Of a DNA stretch of 37,458 nt, positions 25,884 through 33,559 are shown in pieces (the first letter of the stretch is position 1; every line of letters begins with the position of its first letter). Made by a program: the position numbers and the translations under genes. This DNA is from Flavobacteriaceae bacterium (GTDB taxonomy: Bacteria; Bacteroidota; Bacteroidia; Flavobacteriales; Flavobacteriaceae). Location: positions 1 through 37,458 of the forward strand of contig JALQTJ010000012.1 in the NCBI GenBank assembly GCA_023264015.1. Reading direction: 5' to 3'. The notes beneath the pieces are model-generated. The model saw only the letters and a program-made list of their open reading frames with translations, searched no databases and was not told where the DNA came from.

Positions 25884-27065
25884 ATGCGTCTCTTAGACTT
25901 CTTCTCCTTCAAAAATAGACTTTTAGCACTGATCCTATGGGGTATTGGTATTCAGATATCAAGCGCACAAATCAAGGTTGGGGCCAATCGCACCGAAACC
26001 TACCTTCCGATGCTTTCTGAAAAGTCAGTAGCTGTAGTGGCGAATGCCACCTCGGTGATTTTTCACCCTAATGGATACACTCATCTTGTAGACAGCTTGC
26101 TCTCTAGAGGCGTTCAGGTAAAAAAAATCTTTACCCCAGAACACGGATTTAGAGGTGAGGCCGACGCTGGAGCAGCGGTAGAAAGCGGAATCGATCCCAC
26201 AACAAAATTACCTCTTGTATCCCTTTACGGAAGTCAAAAAAAGCCCTCAGCAGATCACCTCAAAGACATCGATATTATTCTTTTTGATATTCAAGATGTT
26301 GGCGTGCGCTTTTACACCTACATTGCCACACTTCAATTAGTGATGGAGGCCGCGGCAGAGGCATCAGTCTCAGTGATGGTGTTAGACCGTCCAAATCCGA
26401 ACGCAAAATTGATCGATGGACCGGTTTTACAAGAAGAAAATGCAAGTTTTTTAGGATTAAACCCTATCCCCTTAGCCTACGGAATGACCATAGGAGAATA
26501 CGCCTTAATGTTAAAGGGTGAAGGATGGTTACGTACCGATAAGCCCATTGATTTGACCCTCATCTCCCTAGAGGGATACGCCCATGACATGTCCTATCAC
26601 CTGCCCATTAACCCTTCACCGAATCTTAAAAACGACCATGCAATTGCCTGGTATCCCAGCCTGGGTTTATTTGAGGGTACCGAAATTAATGCGGGCCGCG
26701 GAACCCCAAACCCCTTCGAACGCTTTGGTTCACCTCAACTATCAGCAGCAGTTTTCGATTTTGAATACACTCCAACCTCAGTACCCGGAGCACGCTACCC
26801 GAAACACCTCAATACCCTTTGTTACGGCAGAGATCTTAGCGAAAAAGAAGCGCCCGATCACGTCTGTTTGAATCCTCTGATTGAGAGTTATAAGGCGCAT
26901 GATGGCCAATTCTTTAGAGAAGATTCGTTTGCTAAGCACAGCGGAAGAAGTGAGCTTCAAGGTCAAATTGAATCGGGCATGAGCGAAGAAGCAATCCGTG
27001 CCAGTTGGAAAGACGAACTCGAGGCTTTTAAATCTATGCGCTCAAAGTATTTGAGGTACCCTTGA
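25884..27065 (+). CDS. NamZ-like exo-beta-N-acetylmuramidase (DUF1343)
   Basis: This 393-residue protein has a signal peptide, MRLLDFFSFKNRLLALILWG onward, ending near ISSAQ. The DUF1343 core is clear: TPEHGFRGEADAGAAVESG, LPLVSLYGSQKKPS, ILFDIQDVGVRFYTYIATL, FEGTEINAGRGTPNPFERFG. Characterised members (NamZ) release MurNAc from peptidoglycan fragments for wall recycling. A further in-frame ATG at 25839 would add 15 residues before the signal peptide and lies inside the divergent permease gene, so I prefer 25884. The best promoter candidate is TCTTTTTG (25857-25864), one mismatch from consensus and 19 bases upstream. Confidence 0.88.
   Translation: MRLLDFFSFKNRLLALILWGIGIQISSAQIKVGANRTETYLPMLSEKSVAVVANATSVIFHPNGYTHLVDSLLSRGVQVKKIFTPEHGFRGEADAGAAVESGIDPTTKLPLVSLYGSQKKPSADHLKDIDIILFDIQDVGVRFYTYIATLQLVMEAAAEASVSVMVLDRPNPNAKLIDGPVLQEENASFLGLNPIPLAYGMTIGEYALMLKGEGWLRTDKPIDLTLISLEGYAHDMSYHLPINPSPNLKNDHAIAWYPSLGLFEGTEINAGRGTPNPFERFGSPQLSAAVFDFEYTPTSVPGARYPKHLNTLCYGRDLSEKEAPDHVCLNPLIESYKAHDGQFFREDSFAKHSGRSELQGQIESGMSEEAIRASWKDELEAFKSMRSKYLRYP
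25910..25917 (-). promoter_or_regulatory. -7 box of the permease gene, inside namZ
   Basis: TATTTTTG on the minus strand is an exact match located in the signal-peptide coding region of the NamZ-like gene. It is 26 bases before the permease ATG. A purine-rich GAAGGAGAAGAAG follows the box and could serve as a ribosome binding site. Confidence 0.5.
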
Positions 27066-27071
27066 AGCCCG

Positions 27072-27079
27072 TATCTTTG
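27072..27079 (+). promoter_or_regulatory. -7 box of queE
   Basis: TATCTTTG is an exact match followed by CCGC and then the ATG at 27084. The four-base distance suggests that transcription starts at or beside the start codon. Confidence 0.6.
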
Positions 27080-27083
27080 CCGC

Positions 27084-27695
27084 ATGCAAAAGACTGAGGC
27101 CTTAACGCTCCCGGTAATGGAGTCTTTTTTTACCATTCAAGGTGAAGGATTTCACCAAGGTACTGCTGCACATTTCATTCGTTTAGGAGGCTGCGATGTC
27201 GGTTGCCATTGGTGCGACGTGAAAGAGAGTTGGAACATACAGCCTGAATGGGAACAAACCATTGAAAGTATTGTTTCTAGCGTTGATCATCGCGCTCAAA
27301 TCGCAGTGATAACTGGAGGAGAACCTTTGATGCATCCGCTAGATGAACTAACCGCAGCTCTCAAAGCAAAGGGATTGAAAACGCATATAGAAACCTCTGG
27401 GGCTCATCCGATATCAGGGCATTGGGACTGGATTTGTCTGTCTCCTAAAAAATTCAAAAAACCATTAGACCTTATTTACGAACGCGCCGATGAACTCAAG
27501 TGTATCGTATACAATAAAAGTGATTTCACTTTTGCCGAGGATGAGGCTGCTCGTGTTAAGCCTACTTGTAAATTATCGCTGCAACCAGAATGGGAGGTGC
27601 GAGAGAAAGTTATGCCTCTGATGAGTAACTATGTTTTAGACCACCCTAAATGGCGTATAACGCTACAAACTCACAAATACATAGGCGTTCCTTAA
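27084..27695 (+). CDS. queE: 7-carboxy-7-deazaguanine synthase (radical SAM)
   Basis: The enzyme makes 7-carboxy-7-deazaguanine, the ring-contraction step of queuosine/7-deazaguanine synthesis. In its 203 residues are ESFFTIQGEGFHQGTAAHFI, the radical SAM cluster motif GGCDVGCHWCDVKESW (CX3CX2C) and the SAM-binding ITGGEPLMH. No queC, queD or queF is adjacent. The start is supported by a promoter box four bases upstream; an internal ATG at 27117 would remove the LPVME lead-in common in the family. Confidence 0.93.
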   Translation: MQKTEALTLPVMESFFTIQGEGFHQGTAAHFIRLGGCDVGCHWCDVKESWNIQPEWEQTIESIVSSVDHRAQIAVITGGEPLMHPLDELTAALKAKGLKTHIETSGAHPISGHWDWICLSPKKFKKPLDLIYERADELKCIVYNKSDFTFAEDEAARVKPTCKLSLQPEWEVREKVMPLMSNYVLDHPKWRITLQTHKYIGVP

Positions 27696-27709
27696 CGGCT
27701 TGTTTTACC

Positions 27710-27717
27710 TATTTTTG
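27710..27717 (+). promoter_or_regulatory. -7 box of the small lipoprotein gene
   Basis: TATTTTTG is an exact match followed by CCCC and the ATG at 27722. This is the third case in the window with exactly four bases between box and ATG. Confidence 0.6.
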
Positions 27718-27721
27718 CCCC

Positions 27722-28243
27722 ATGAAAAAAATGCTTGTCGCAGTACTTTCACTGCCTCTTTTCTACAGCTGTGCTCCTTCAAATGACAATTTAATGAGTA
27801 AGGATCAGCTAGGTTCATTGCAATCTACTGATAGTATTGGGCTGGTAAGCTCATTGTTTCCTGAAGATTCAATAGCCTTTGAAAGGCTAAACACAGGCCA
27901 AATAGTAGGCTTAAGTGTGCTAAAAGCCGATCAGAAAAAACGCTTTCAGCTCAGGGCAAATCTCGAGGGGGCTATAGAGGTCGTTCAGGTATACGATAGC
28001 CTATACAAAACAAAAAAAGGCATAGGAGTCGGAAGCACCATAGGAGAACTTGAAAAGGCATATACTATAGATCGGGCGGTCCCTGCAATAAAAAGCGTTT
28101 CAGTTTACGTGAAAGAATCGCCTCTTTTATTCCTTTTTGATCGCAGTGAACTCCCTGAAAGCATCAAATACAGTTTTGATCCTATTGATCCGGTACAACT
28201 TCCTTCCGAAGCCATAATCAATCAAGTGATTATTAGCTGGTAA
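27722..28243 (+). CDS. Small lipoprotein of unknown function
   Basis: This 173-residue protein starts MKKMLVAVLSLPLFYSC, a lipoprotein signal with Cys17. The mature part is soluble-looking, with a GVGSTIGELEKAYTID segment. GIGxGxTxxEL patterns of this sort occur in Bacteroidota proteins of unknown function. No enzyme motif is visible. The open frame extends upstream to 27650, but that region overlaps queE and lacks a signal peptide, and the promoter box at 27710-27717 supports 27722. It is followed after one base by the alpha/beta hydrolase gene. Confidence 0.78.
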   Translation: MKKMLVAVLSLPLFYSCAPSNDNLMSKDQLGSLQSTDSIGLVSSLFPEDSIAFERLNTGQIVGLSVLKADQKKRFQLRANLEGAIEVVQVYDSLYKTKKGIGVGSTIGELEKAYTIDRAVPAIKSVSVYVKESPLLFLFDRSELPESIKYSFDPIDPVQLPSEAIINQVIISW

Positions 28244-28244
28244 G

Positions 28245-29090
28245 ATGAAGCGCATTCTTCTGACCCTAGTTCCGAAACTGCTAGGCTATTATTTCAATGT
28301 AATCGCACTAATCGCCCCGAAGAAGGCCGGAAAGCTAGCCTTATTGACTTTTGCTAAGGTGCGCAAGGGACAACTTGATAACCAAAGAATACTTCCGCTC
28401 TTAGAAGATGCCAAGGACGAGCGCTTTTCGATAGGCACACATGAAATCCAATCGTACCACTGGCCAGGAGAGAAAGAGGCCGTACTGTTGCTGCATGGGT
28501 GGGAAAGTAACACCCATCGATGGCGAAATTTGATTGCACAGCTCAAAAAAGAAAAGTTTGAAATCTATGCCCTCGATGCTCCTGCGCACGGATATTCTAC
28601 CGGGAGCTATCATTTTTTGCCCGACTTTGTCGAAGCGGCCTATCATCTCGTGCAAAAACACAACATCAAAACACTCATAGGTCATTCTATGGGAGGAATG
28701 GCCATTTGCTATTTACTCTTTAAGCACAAAGAAAATCCTGTTGAACGCTTTATTACCTTAGGTGCTCCCGTAGACTTTTCGCTAATCGTTTCTGGATACA
28801 ACCGTCGCGTTCCCTTTAACAAGACCGTTTACAATGCTTTAGATCAGGAGATGTACCGATTGGTAAACATGAATATCGAAGCGTTTTCGAGCCGGTTTTT
28901 TGCTAAAGAGATTCATCAAAAAGCATTGCTTATGCATGATCGTTTTGACCCTACCATACCTAGCAGTCAATCTGAGCAGCTGCACAAAGCTCTCGCAAAC
29001 AGCGAACTGGTGGTGACTGAAAATTTTGGTCATTCCATGCACCAAGATGAAGTTTGTGATAAAATCATGTTATTTTTAAATAGCAACTAA
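28245..29090 (+). CDS. Alpha/beta hydrolase
   Basis: This 281-residue protein of the alpha/beta-hydrolase fold has the oxyanion segment LLHGWESNTHRWR, the nucleophile elbow LIGHSMGGMAI (Ser in GHSMG), an acid candidate in LLMHDRFDPTIPS, and the His of NFGHSMHQDEV. The N-terminal 60 residues include a hydrophobic stretch (LGYYFNVIALIAP), so membrane association is possible. The substrate is unknown. It is one base downstream of the small lipoprotein gene and 6 bases upstream of the glyoxalase-fold gene, so the three probably form an operon. Confidence 0.87.
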   Translation: MKRILLTLVPKLLGYYFNVIALIAPKKAGKLALLTFAKVRKGQLDNQRILPLLEDAKDERFSIGTHEIQSYHWPGEKEAVLLLHGWESNTHRWRNLIAQLKKEKFEIYALDAPAHGYSTGSYHFLPDFVEAAYHLVQKHNIKTLIGHSMGGMAICYLLFKHKENPVERFITLGAPVDFSLIVSGYNRRVPFNKTVYNALDQEMYRLVNMNIEAFSSRFFAKEIHQKALLMHDRFDPTIPSSQSEQLHKALANSELVVTENFGHSMHQDEVCDKIMLFLNSN

Positions 29091-29096
29091 ACGGAT

Positions 29097-29516
29097 ATGG
29101 AACTTCAACCCTTTCATTTAGCGATTCCGGTCAATAACCTTGAGGCGGCTCGCGATTTTTATACTAATATTCTTGGTTTTGAAGAAGGACGCAGCAGTGA
29201 CCACTGGGTGGATTACAATTTTTTTGGCCACCAGTTGGTGATTCATTTAGACACCAACCATCAAGGTGTCTTGGTCTCTAACCCTGTTGATGGAAAGGAT
29301 GTTCCGGTTCCTCATTTCGGAGTGGTATTAGAATGGGAGGTTTTCGATGCTTTTGCTGAACGCATAAGAAGTAAAGGGATTCCCTTTATTATTGAACCTT
29401 ATTTGAGGTTTGAAGGGCTACCGGGAGAGCAGAAAACACTCTTCTTTAAAGATCCGTCTGACAATGCGCTAGAGTTCAAGAGCTTTAAGCACATCTCGTC
29501 GCTCTTTGCAACTTAA
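29097..29516 (+). CDS. VOC-family (glyoxalase/dioxygenase-fold) protein
   Basis: This single VOC module pair has 139 residues. It has [20 protein letters not shown] followed by [28 protein letters not shown] and the end [14 protein letters not shown], with the paired beta-alpha-beta-beta-beta units of glyoxalase-like enzymes. His and Glu candidates for a metal site are present in FHLAI, HFGVV and LEFK. The substrate is not predictable. It is the last gene of the plus-strand cluster and overlaps the folD stop by 3 bases. Confidence 0.85.
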   Translation: MELQPFHLAIPVNNLEAARDFYTNILGFEEGRSSDHWVDYNFFGHQLVIHLDTNHQGVLVSNPVDGKDVPVPHFGVVLEWEVFDAFAERIRSKGIPFIIEPYLRFEGLPGEQKTLFFKDPSDNALEFKSFKHISSLFAT

Positions 29517-30391
29517 GATTGTGCACGTCGTCTGGCCAACAATGTATTCTTGAGAAGCATTGCTATAGTCATGGGACCTACCCCGCCAGGAACCGGTGTG
29601 ATATAAGACGCCTTCTCAGCTACCTGCTCAAAATCTACATCGCCCACTATACGGTAACCTTTAGGTCGGCTCGCATCTTCTACTCTAGTAATTCCGACAT
29701 CGATAACTACCGCGCCAGGTTTTACCATATCTGCCTGAACAAAGTTGGGCACACCTAAAGCAGAAACAATAATATCGGCCTGATTAAGAAGCGTTTTAAG
29801 GTCTTTTGTGCGAGAATGTGCTACCGTAACCGTAGCATTAGCAAAATCACCTTTCTGGCTCAAAAGAATGCTAATGGGCCTTCCTACAATATGAGATCGT
29901 CCGATTACCACCGCATGCTTCCCTGAGGTATCTACCTTATAGCGTTCGAGTAGCTGCATAATCCCGAAAGGAGTTGCAGGAATGAACGACTCGAGTTCTA
30001 AGGCCATGCGCCCAAAATTTGTCGGATGAAAGCCATCAACATCTTTTTTTGGATCGATCGCCAAAAGCACCTCTTCTTCGTCGAGATGAGCAGGTAATGG
30101 CAACTGAACGATATAACCGTCTATAGCCTCATTTGCATTCAATGCTGCCACCTCATTTAATAAGTCTTCTTGAGTGGTATCCTCTGGAAGTCTAACAAGT
30201 GTAGACTCGAAGCCTACCTGTTCGCAAGAGCGCACCTTACTTGAAACATAGGTGAGGCTCGCTCCATCGTTTCCGACAATGACTGCGGCAAGGTGCGGAA
30301 CTTTTTGTCCTTGCTGTCGCATCTCAGCAACCTCAGCTGCGATCTCTTCTTTGAGTTCTTGACTCGTTTTCTTTCCGTCTAGTAGAATCAT
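29513..30391 (-). CDS. folD: Methylenetetrahydrofolate dehydrogenase/cyclohydrolase
   Basis: This bifunctional enzyme interconverts 5,10-methylene- and 10-formyl-THF. In its 292 residues, [16 protein letters not shown] carries the catalytic Lys, [20 protein letters not shown] and [16 protein letters not shown] form the substrate site, and [17 protein letters not shown] binds NADP. The ATG shares one base with the ffh stop (TAATG), so it is translationally coupled to ffh. Confidence 0.97.
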   Translation of the reverse strand: MILLDGKKTSQELKEEIAAEVAEMRQQGQKVPHLAAVIVGNDGASLTYVSSKVRSCEQVGFESTLVRLPEDTTQEDLLNEVAALNANEAIDGYIVQLPLPAHLDEEEVLLAIDPKKDVDGFHPTNFGRMALELESFIPATPFGIMQLLERYKVDTSGKHAVVIGRSHIVGRPISILLSQKGDFANATVTVAHSRTKDLKTLLNQADIIVSALGVPNFVQADMVKPGAVVIDVGITRVEDASRPKGYRIVGDVDFEQVAEKASYITPVPGGVGPMTIAMLLKNTLLARRRAQS

Positions 30392-31725
30392 TAGCGCATA
30401 TTCATATTTTGCATCATCTGCATCATATTTCTTCCTTTGGCTCCCTGCATCATCTTCATCATCTTGCTCATTTGATCGAACTGCTTGATCAGCTTATTCA
30501 CCTCTTGAATTTCTCTACCGCTCCCAGAGGCAATGCGTTTCTTTCTGCTTTGATCAATGACTTTGGGGTTACTGCGCTCTTTTGGCGTCATCGAGTGAAT
30601 AATCGCTTCAATATGCTTAAAGGCATCATCATCAATATCTAAGCCTTTAGTCGCTTTAGCCATTCCAGGAACCATTGACACAAGGTCTTTCATTGGGCCC
30701 ATTTTTTTGATTTGTTGAATTTGCGTCAAGAAGTCATCGAAACCAAAGGTCTGCTTTGCGATTTTACGCTGCAGCTTTCGGGCCTCTTCTTCATTGAACT
30801 GCTCTTGAGCCCTTTCAACCAAAGAGACCACATCACCCATTCCCAAAATACGATCGGCCATACGATCAGGGTGAAAGATATCTAAAGCATCGAGTTTCTC
30901 TCCAGTTCCGATGAATTTAATGGGCTTGTCTACTACTTCTCGAATAGTCAGGGCTGCACCCCCTCGAGTGTCACCATCTAACTTCGTCAGCACCACTCCG
31001 TCAAAATCTAAAACGTCATTAAAGGCCTTGGCCGTATTGACGGCGTCTTGCCCTGTCATCGCATCTACTACAAAAAGGGTTTCATCAGGGCGAATAGCGG
31101 TATGAATCGCCTTGATTTCTTTCATCATGGCCTCATCTAAGGCCAAACGACCCGCGGTATCGATTATTACTACATTAAAACCTTCATCTTTCGCCTTTTC
31201 AAGACCGGCATTGGCAATGATCACAGGATCTTTTTGTTCGCGGTCAGAAAAAACTTCAACCCCTAATTGTTCGCCGACAATATGGAGTTGATCTATGGCC
31301 GCAGGACGATAAACATCACAGGCTACTAAAAGCGGTTTCTTTGATTTCTTCGTTTTAAGGTAGTTCGCAAGTTTTCCAGAAAAAGTGGTTTTACCAGAAC
31401 CTTGAAGCCCTGCCATGAGAATCACGCTAAGCTTTGAACCGATTTGAAGTTCTGAGGCATTAGACCCCATTAAACTGGCCAGTTCGTCTCTGACGATCTT
31501 AACCATGAGCTGTCCGGGTTGAAGTGATTGCAACACTTGCTGCCCCATAGCCTTTTCTTTCACCGTATTGGTAAAATCCTTGGCTATTTTATAGTTAACA
31601 TCAGCATCGAGAAGGGCCTTTCGGATCTCCTTCATCGATTCGGCAATATTGAGCTCGTTTATTTTACCCTTGCCTCTGAGTTTATGTAGAGCTCCTTCAA
31701 TTTTGGTACTTAACTGATCAAACAT
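30391..31725 (-). CDS. ffh: Signal recognition particle protein Ffh
   Basis: This SRP54 homologue of 444 residues targets nascent membrane proteins to the translocon. It has the N domain, then the G domain with GLQGSGKTTFSGKLANYL, VACDVYRPAAIDQL, DTAGRLALDEAM and TKLDGDTRGGAAL. The Met-rich M domain includes MTPKERSNPKVIDQSRKKRI and a tail of KMMKMMQGAKGRNMMQMMQN. The SRP RNA gene is not in the window. The promoter box is at 31758-31765, and folD follows with a one-base overlap. Confidence 0.97.
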   Translation of the reverse strand: MFDQLSTKIEGALHKLRGKGKINELNIAESMKEIRKALLDADVNYKIAKDFTNTVKEKAMGQQVLQSLQPGQLMVKIVRDELASLMGSNASELQIGSKLSVILMAGLQGSGKTTFSGKLANYLKTKKSKKPLLVACDVYRPAAIDQLHIVGEQLGVEVFSDREQKDPVIIANAGLEKAKDEGFNVVIIDTAGRLALDEAMMKEIKAIHTAIRPDETLFVVDAMTGQDAVNTAKAFNDVLDFDGVVLTKLDGDTRGGAALTIREVVDKPIKFIGTGEKLDALDIFHPDRMADRILGMGDVVSLVERAQEQFNEEEARKLQRKIAKQTFGFDDFLTQIQQIKKMGPMKDLVSMVPGMAKATKGLDIDDDAFKHIEAIIHSMTPKERSNPKVIDQSRKKRIASGSGREIQEVNKLIKQFDQMSKMMKMMQGAKGRNMMQMMQNMNMR

Positions 31726-31757
31726 AAACGCTGTGTCGGTTGAATTTGAAGAAAGAA

Positions 31758-31765
31758 CAAAAATA
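31758..31765 (-). promoter_or_regulatory. -7 box of ffh-folD
   Basis: TATTTTTG on the minus strand is an exact match ending 32 bases before the ffh ATG. It lies only 10 bases past the end of blh, so ffh is probably transcribed independently of blh, although read-through is possible. Confidence 0.55.
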
Positions 31766-31775
31766 CTAAGTTTCT

Positions 31776-32660
31776 TTAGCTTTCAAGTGCTGTTTCAATT
31801 CTGCTCATGACAATAACATGAGGAAAAGTAATGGCCGCTAGAAAATACACCAATAACTCTAGGACATCCACGGAGTCAAGTCCAACAACCAATAAAATAA
31901 GGACAAATCCGACTACTGATATTCCCCAATAAAGCAATGCTGCTTTGGCATAAGAGGTCAAGCCGCTACCTGAGCTTTTTGGGTAAAGCAACTCAATCTG
32001 ATCTTTTATCGAGGGTAAAGCGTGCCATAGTGAAAAATAGAGCGCAAAAGAGAGCAGTAAACTGGTATAGCGGAATACGATAAACAGAAATACCAACGCT
32101 AAGAGTTCTACTAAGAACACCCGAAAAGAAATGCTCTGCGCTATGAACAGCATCAACATCGACAGCCCAAAAGCAGCCAAAGATAAAACCATAAAGTGCT
32201 GCTCCGTGAAGGATAGTGAAGTAATCGCTTCGATCACTAAGGCAGATTGCTCGGCGTGCGTCCAGAAAAGGAGTCCAAAAATGAGCAGTCCATAGGAGGT
32301 GTAGAAAGCAAAGCGAAATCCATTCGCGCCTTTGGTAAACCTATGCCAATGCTGTTGGCCAAAATGAAACGAGCTTATAAGAACAAAGAATAACAGAGCG
32401 AATTGACGCTGGGCATAGAATAAAAGCAATACAGCCACGATCAATCCTATATATATAAGCAACGTTTTTCGACGTGTTATTCCAGATACTTGTTCATAAG
32501 AAGCCAAACGTTGAATTACCATCAAATCATTAGATCCGTGTAAAAGACCTACCGTAAGGATAAGAAAAAGGGCTAAAACACCCTCTAAAGCCTCGGAAAC
32601 GCTGAATCCAACGATAGCTAAAACGAGCGTCAAAAAATACCTGATTTTAAGAAATTCCAT
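31776..32660 (-). CDS. blh: Beta-carotene 15,15'-dioxygenase, Brp/Blh family
   Basis: This polytopic membrane protein of 294 residues should cleave beta-carotene to two retinal molecules, supplying the chromophore of the neighbouring rhodopsin. The predicted iron-site segments are GLLHGSNDL (His41, Asp45), SSFHFGQQHW (His99), SLWHALPS (His213) and FPHVIVM (His281). Many Blh proteins, as I recall them, have HxxxH at the third segment; here position 217 is Ser. I use the ATG at 32660; a TTG three codons upstream (32669) is possible. It is divergent from the rhodopsin gene, with the promoter box TACCTTTG at 32678-32685. Confidence 0.92.
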   Translation of the reverse strand: MEFLKIRYFLTLVLAIVGFSVSEALEGVLALFLILTVGLLHGSNDLMVIQRLASYEQVSGITRRKTLLIYIGLIVAVLLLFYAQRQFALLFFVLISSFHFGQQHWHRFTKGANGFRFAFYTSYGLLIFGLLFWTHAEQSALVIEAITSLSFTEQHFMVLSLAAFGLSMLMLFIAQSISFRVFLVELLALVFLFIVFRYTSLLLSFALYFSLWHALPSIKDQIELLYPKSSGSGLTSYAKAALLYWGISVVGFVLILLVVGLDSVDVLELLVYFLAAITFPHVIVMSRIETALES

Positions 32661-32677
32661 AAAAAACAATGCGCATT

Positions 32678-32685
32678 CAAAGGTA
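32678..32685 (-). promoter_or_regulatory. -7 box of blh
   Basis: TACCTTTG on the minus strand is an exact match ending 17 bases before the ATG at 32660. The expected -33 TTTG is not evident, so expression may be weak or activator-dependent. Confidence 0.6.
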
Positions 32686-32734
32686 GTTGATAAAATAATA
32701 GTTAAAATGTTAAAGAATTGTGTTTATAATTATT

Positions 32735-32742
32735 TACATTTG
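32735..32742 (+). promoter_or_regulatory. -7 box of the proteorhodopsin gene
   Basis: TACATTTG is an exact match ending 28 bases before the rhodopsin ATG. The region between this box and the blh box is strongly A/T-rich (32686-32734), which leaves space for a light or nutrient regulator. No clear TTTG lies 19 bases upstream. Confidence 0.6.
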
Positions 32743-32770
32743 ATTAAACAAAAACTAAACTATTGTTCTT

Positions 32771-33508
32771 ATGAAAAGTTTACTACTCCAACTACCGTTG
32801 GTAGCAGATGTTTCGAAAATTGCTACTGACGATTACGTAGGCTTCACCTTTTTCGTAGGGTGTATGGCTATGATGGCAGCTTCTGCCTTCTTCTTTTTAT
32901 CGATGAACAGTTTCGATTCTAAATGGCGCACTTCAATCCTAGTTTCAGGTTTGATTACGTTTATCGCTGCTGTTCACTATTGGTACATGAGAGATTACTG
33001 GGCTTCAAACGGAGAATCTCCAACATTCTTCCGTTATGTTGACTGGGTACTCACCGTGCCGCTGATGTGTGTTGAATTCTACCTCATCTTAAAAGCTGCA
33101 GGTGCCAAGAAAGCATTAATGTGGAGACTCATTGCGCTCTCAGTAATCATGCTCGTTACAGGATACTGGGGAGAAGCGGTTAGTCGAGATCAAGCTGCCT
33201 TCTGGGGTCTAGTATCTGGAATCGCTTATTTCGTGATTGTATACGATATCTGGTTTGGGCAGGCCAAAAAACTGGCTGTTTCTGCTGGAGGGTCTGTATT
33301 ACAAGCGCACAAAACCCTATGTTGGTTCGTTCTAGTAGGATGGGCAATCTACCCAATCGGTTATATGGCTGGAACACCAGGATGGTATGAAGGAATATTT
33401 GGCGGATTAGCCATGGATGTTATCTATAACATCGGTGATGCCGTTAACAAAATTGGTTTCGGTCTAGTAGTATACGGCGCTGCTGTTGCTGCTCGTGACG
33501 CTAAATAA
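32771..33508 (+). CDS. Proteorhodopsin, light-driven proton pump
   Basis: This is a seven-helix microbial rhodopsin of 245 residues. Helix C reads RYVDWVLTVPLMCVEF: Arg88, the proton acceptor Asp91, Thr95 and the donor Glu102, the DTE set of outward proton pumps. Met99 occupies the tuning position (Leu in green, Gln in blue forms) and predicts green absorption. His69 would pair with Asp91. Retinal binds Lys227 in DAVNKIGFG, with Asp223 as second counter-ion. Gly146 in helix E sits where bacteriorhodopsin has Trp138 and xanthorhodopsin its antenna-side Gly. The gene has its own promoter and a strong terminator, and sits divergent to blh. Confidence 0.98.
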   Translation: MKSLLLQLPLVADVSKIATDDYVGFTFFVGCMAMMAASAFFFLSMNSFDSKWRTSILVSGLITFIAAVHYWYMRDYWASNGESPTFFRYVDWVLTVPLMCVEFYLILKAAGAKKALMWRLIALSVIMLVTGYWGEAVSRDQAAFWGLVSGIAYFVIVYDIWFGQAKKLAVSAGGSVLQAHKTLCWFVLVGWAIYPIGYMAGTPGWYEGIFGGLAMDVIYNIGDAVNKIGFGLVVYGAAVAARDAK

Positions 33509-33528
33509 AAGTTGTTCAAGTAAATGCT

Positions 33529-33558
33529 AAAAAGCCGCTGTTCTCAGCGGCTTTTTTT
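33529..33558. terminator. Bidirectional terminator between proteorhodopsin and argS
   Basis: A 12-bp perfect stem, AAAAAGCCGCTG with CAGCGGCTTTTT, has a TTCT loop. It has a seven-T run on the plus strand and a five-A run before it, giving T-rich ends both ways. It starts 21 bases after the rhodopsin stop and ends next to the argS stop. Confidence 0.9.
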
Positions 33559-33559
33559 A

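Noticed and set aside
27650-27721. Longer start for the small lipoprotein
   Set aside because: It overlaps the end of queE, hides the lipoprotein signal peptide, and precedes the promoter box at 27710-27717.
32771-33508. Sodium- or chloride-pumping rhodopsin
   Set aside because: Helix C has Asp-Thr-Glu (91, 95, 102), not the NDQ set of sodium pumps or the NTQ set of chloride pumps found in some Flavobacteria.
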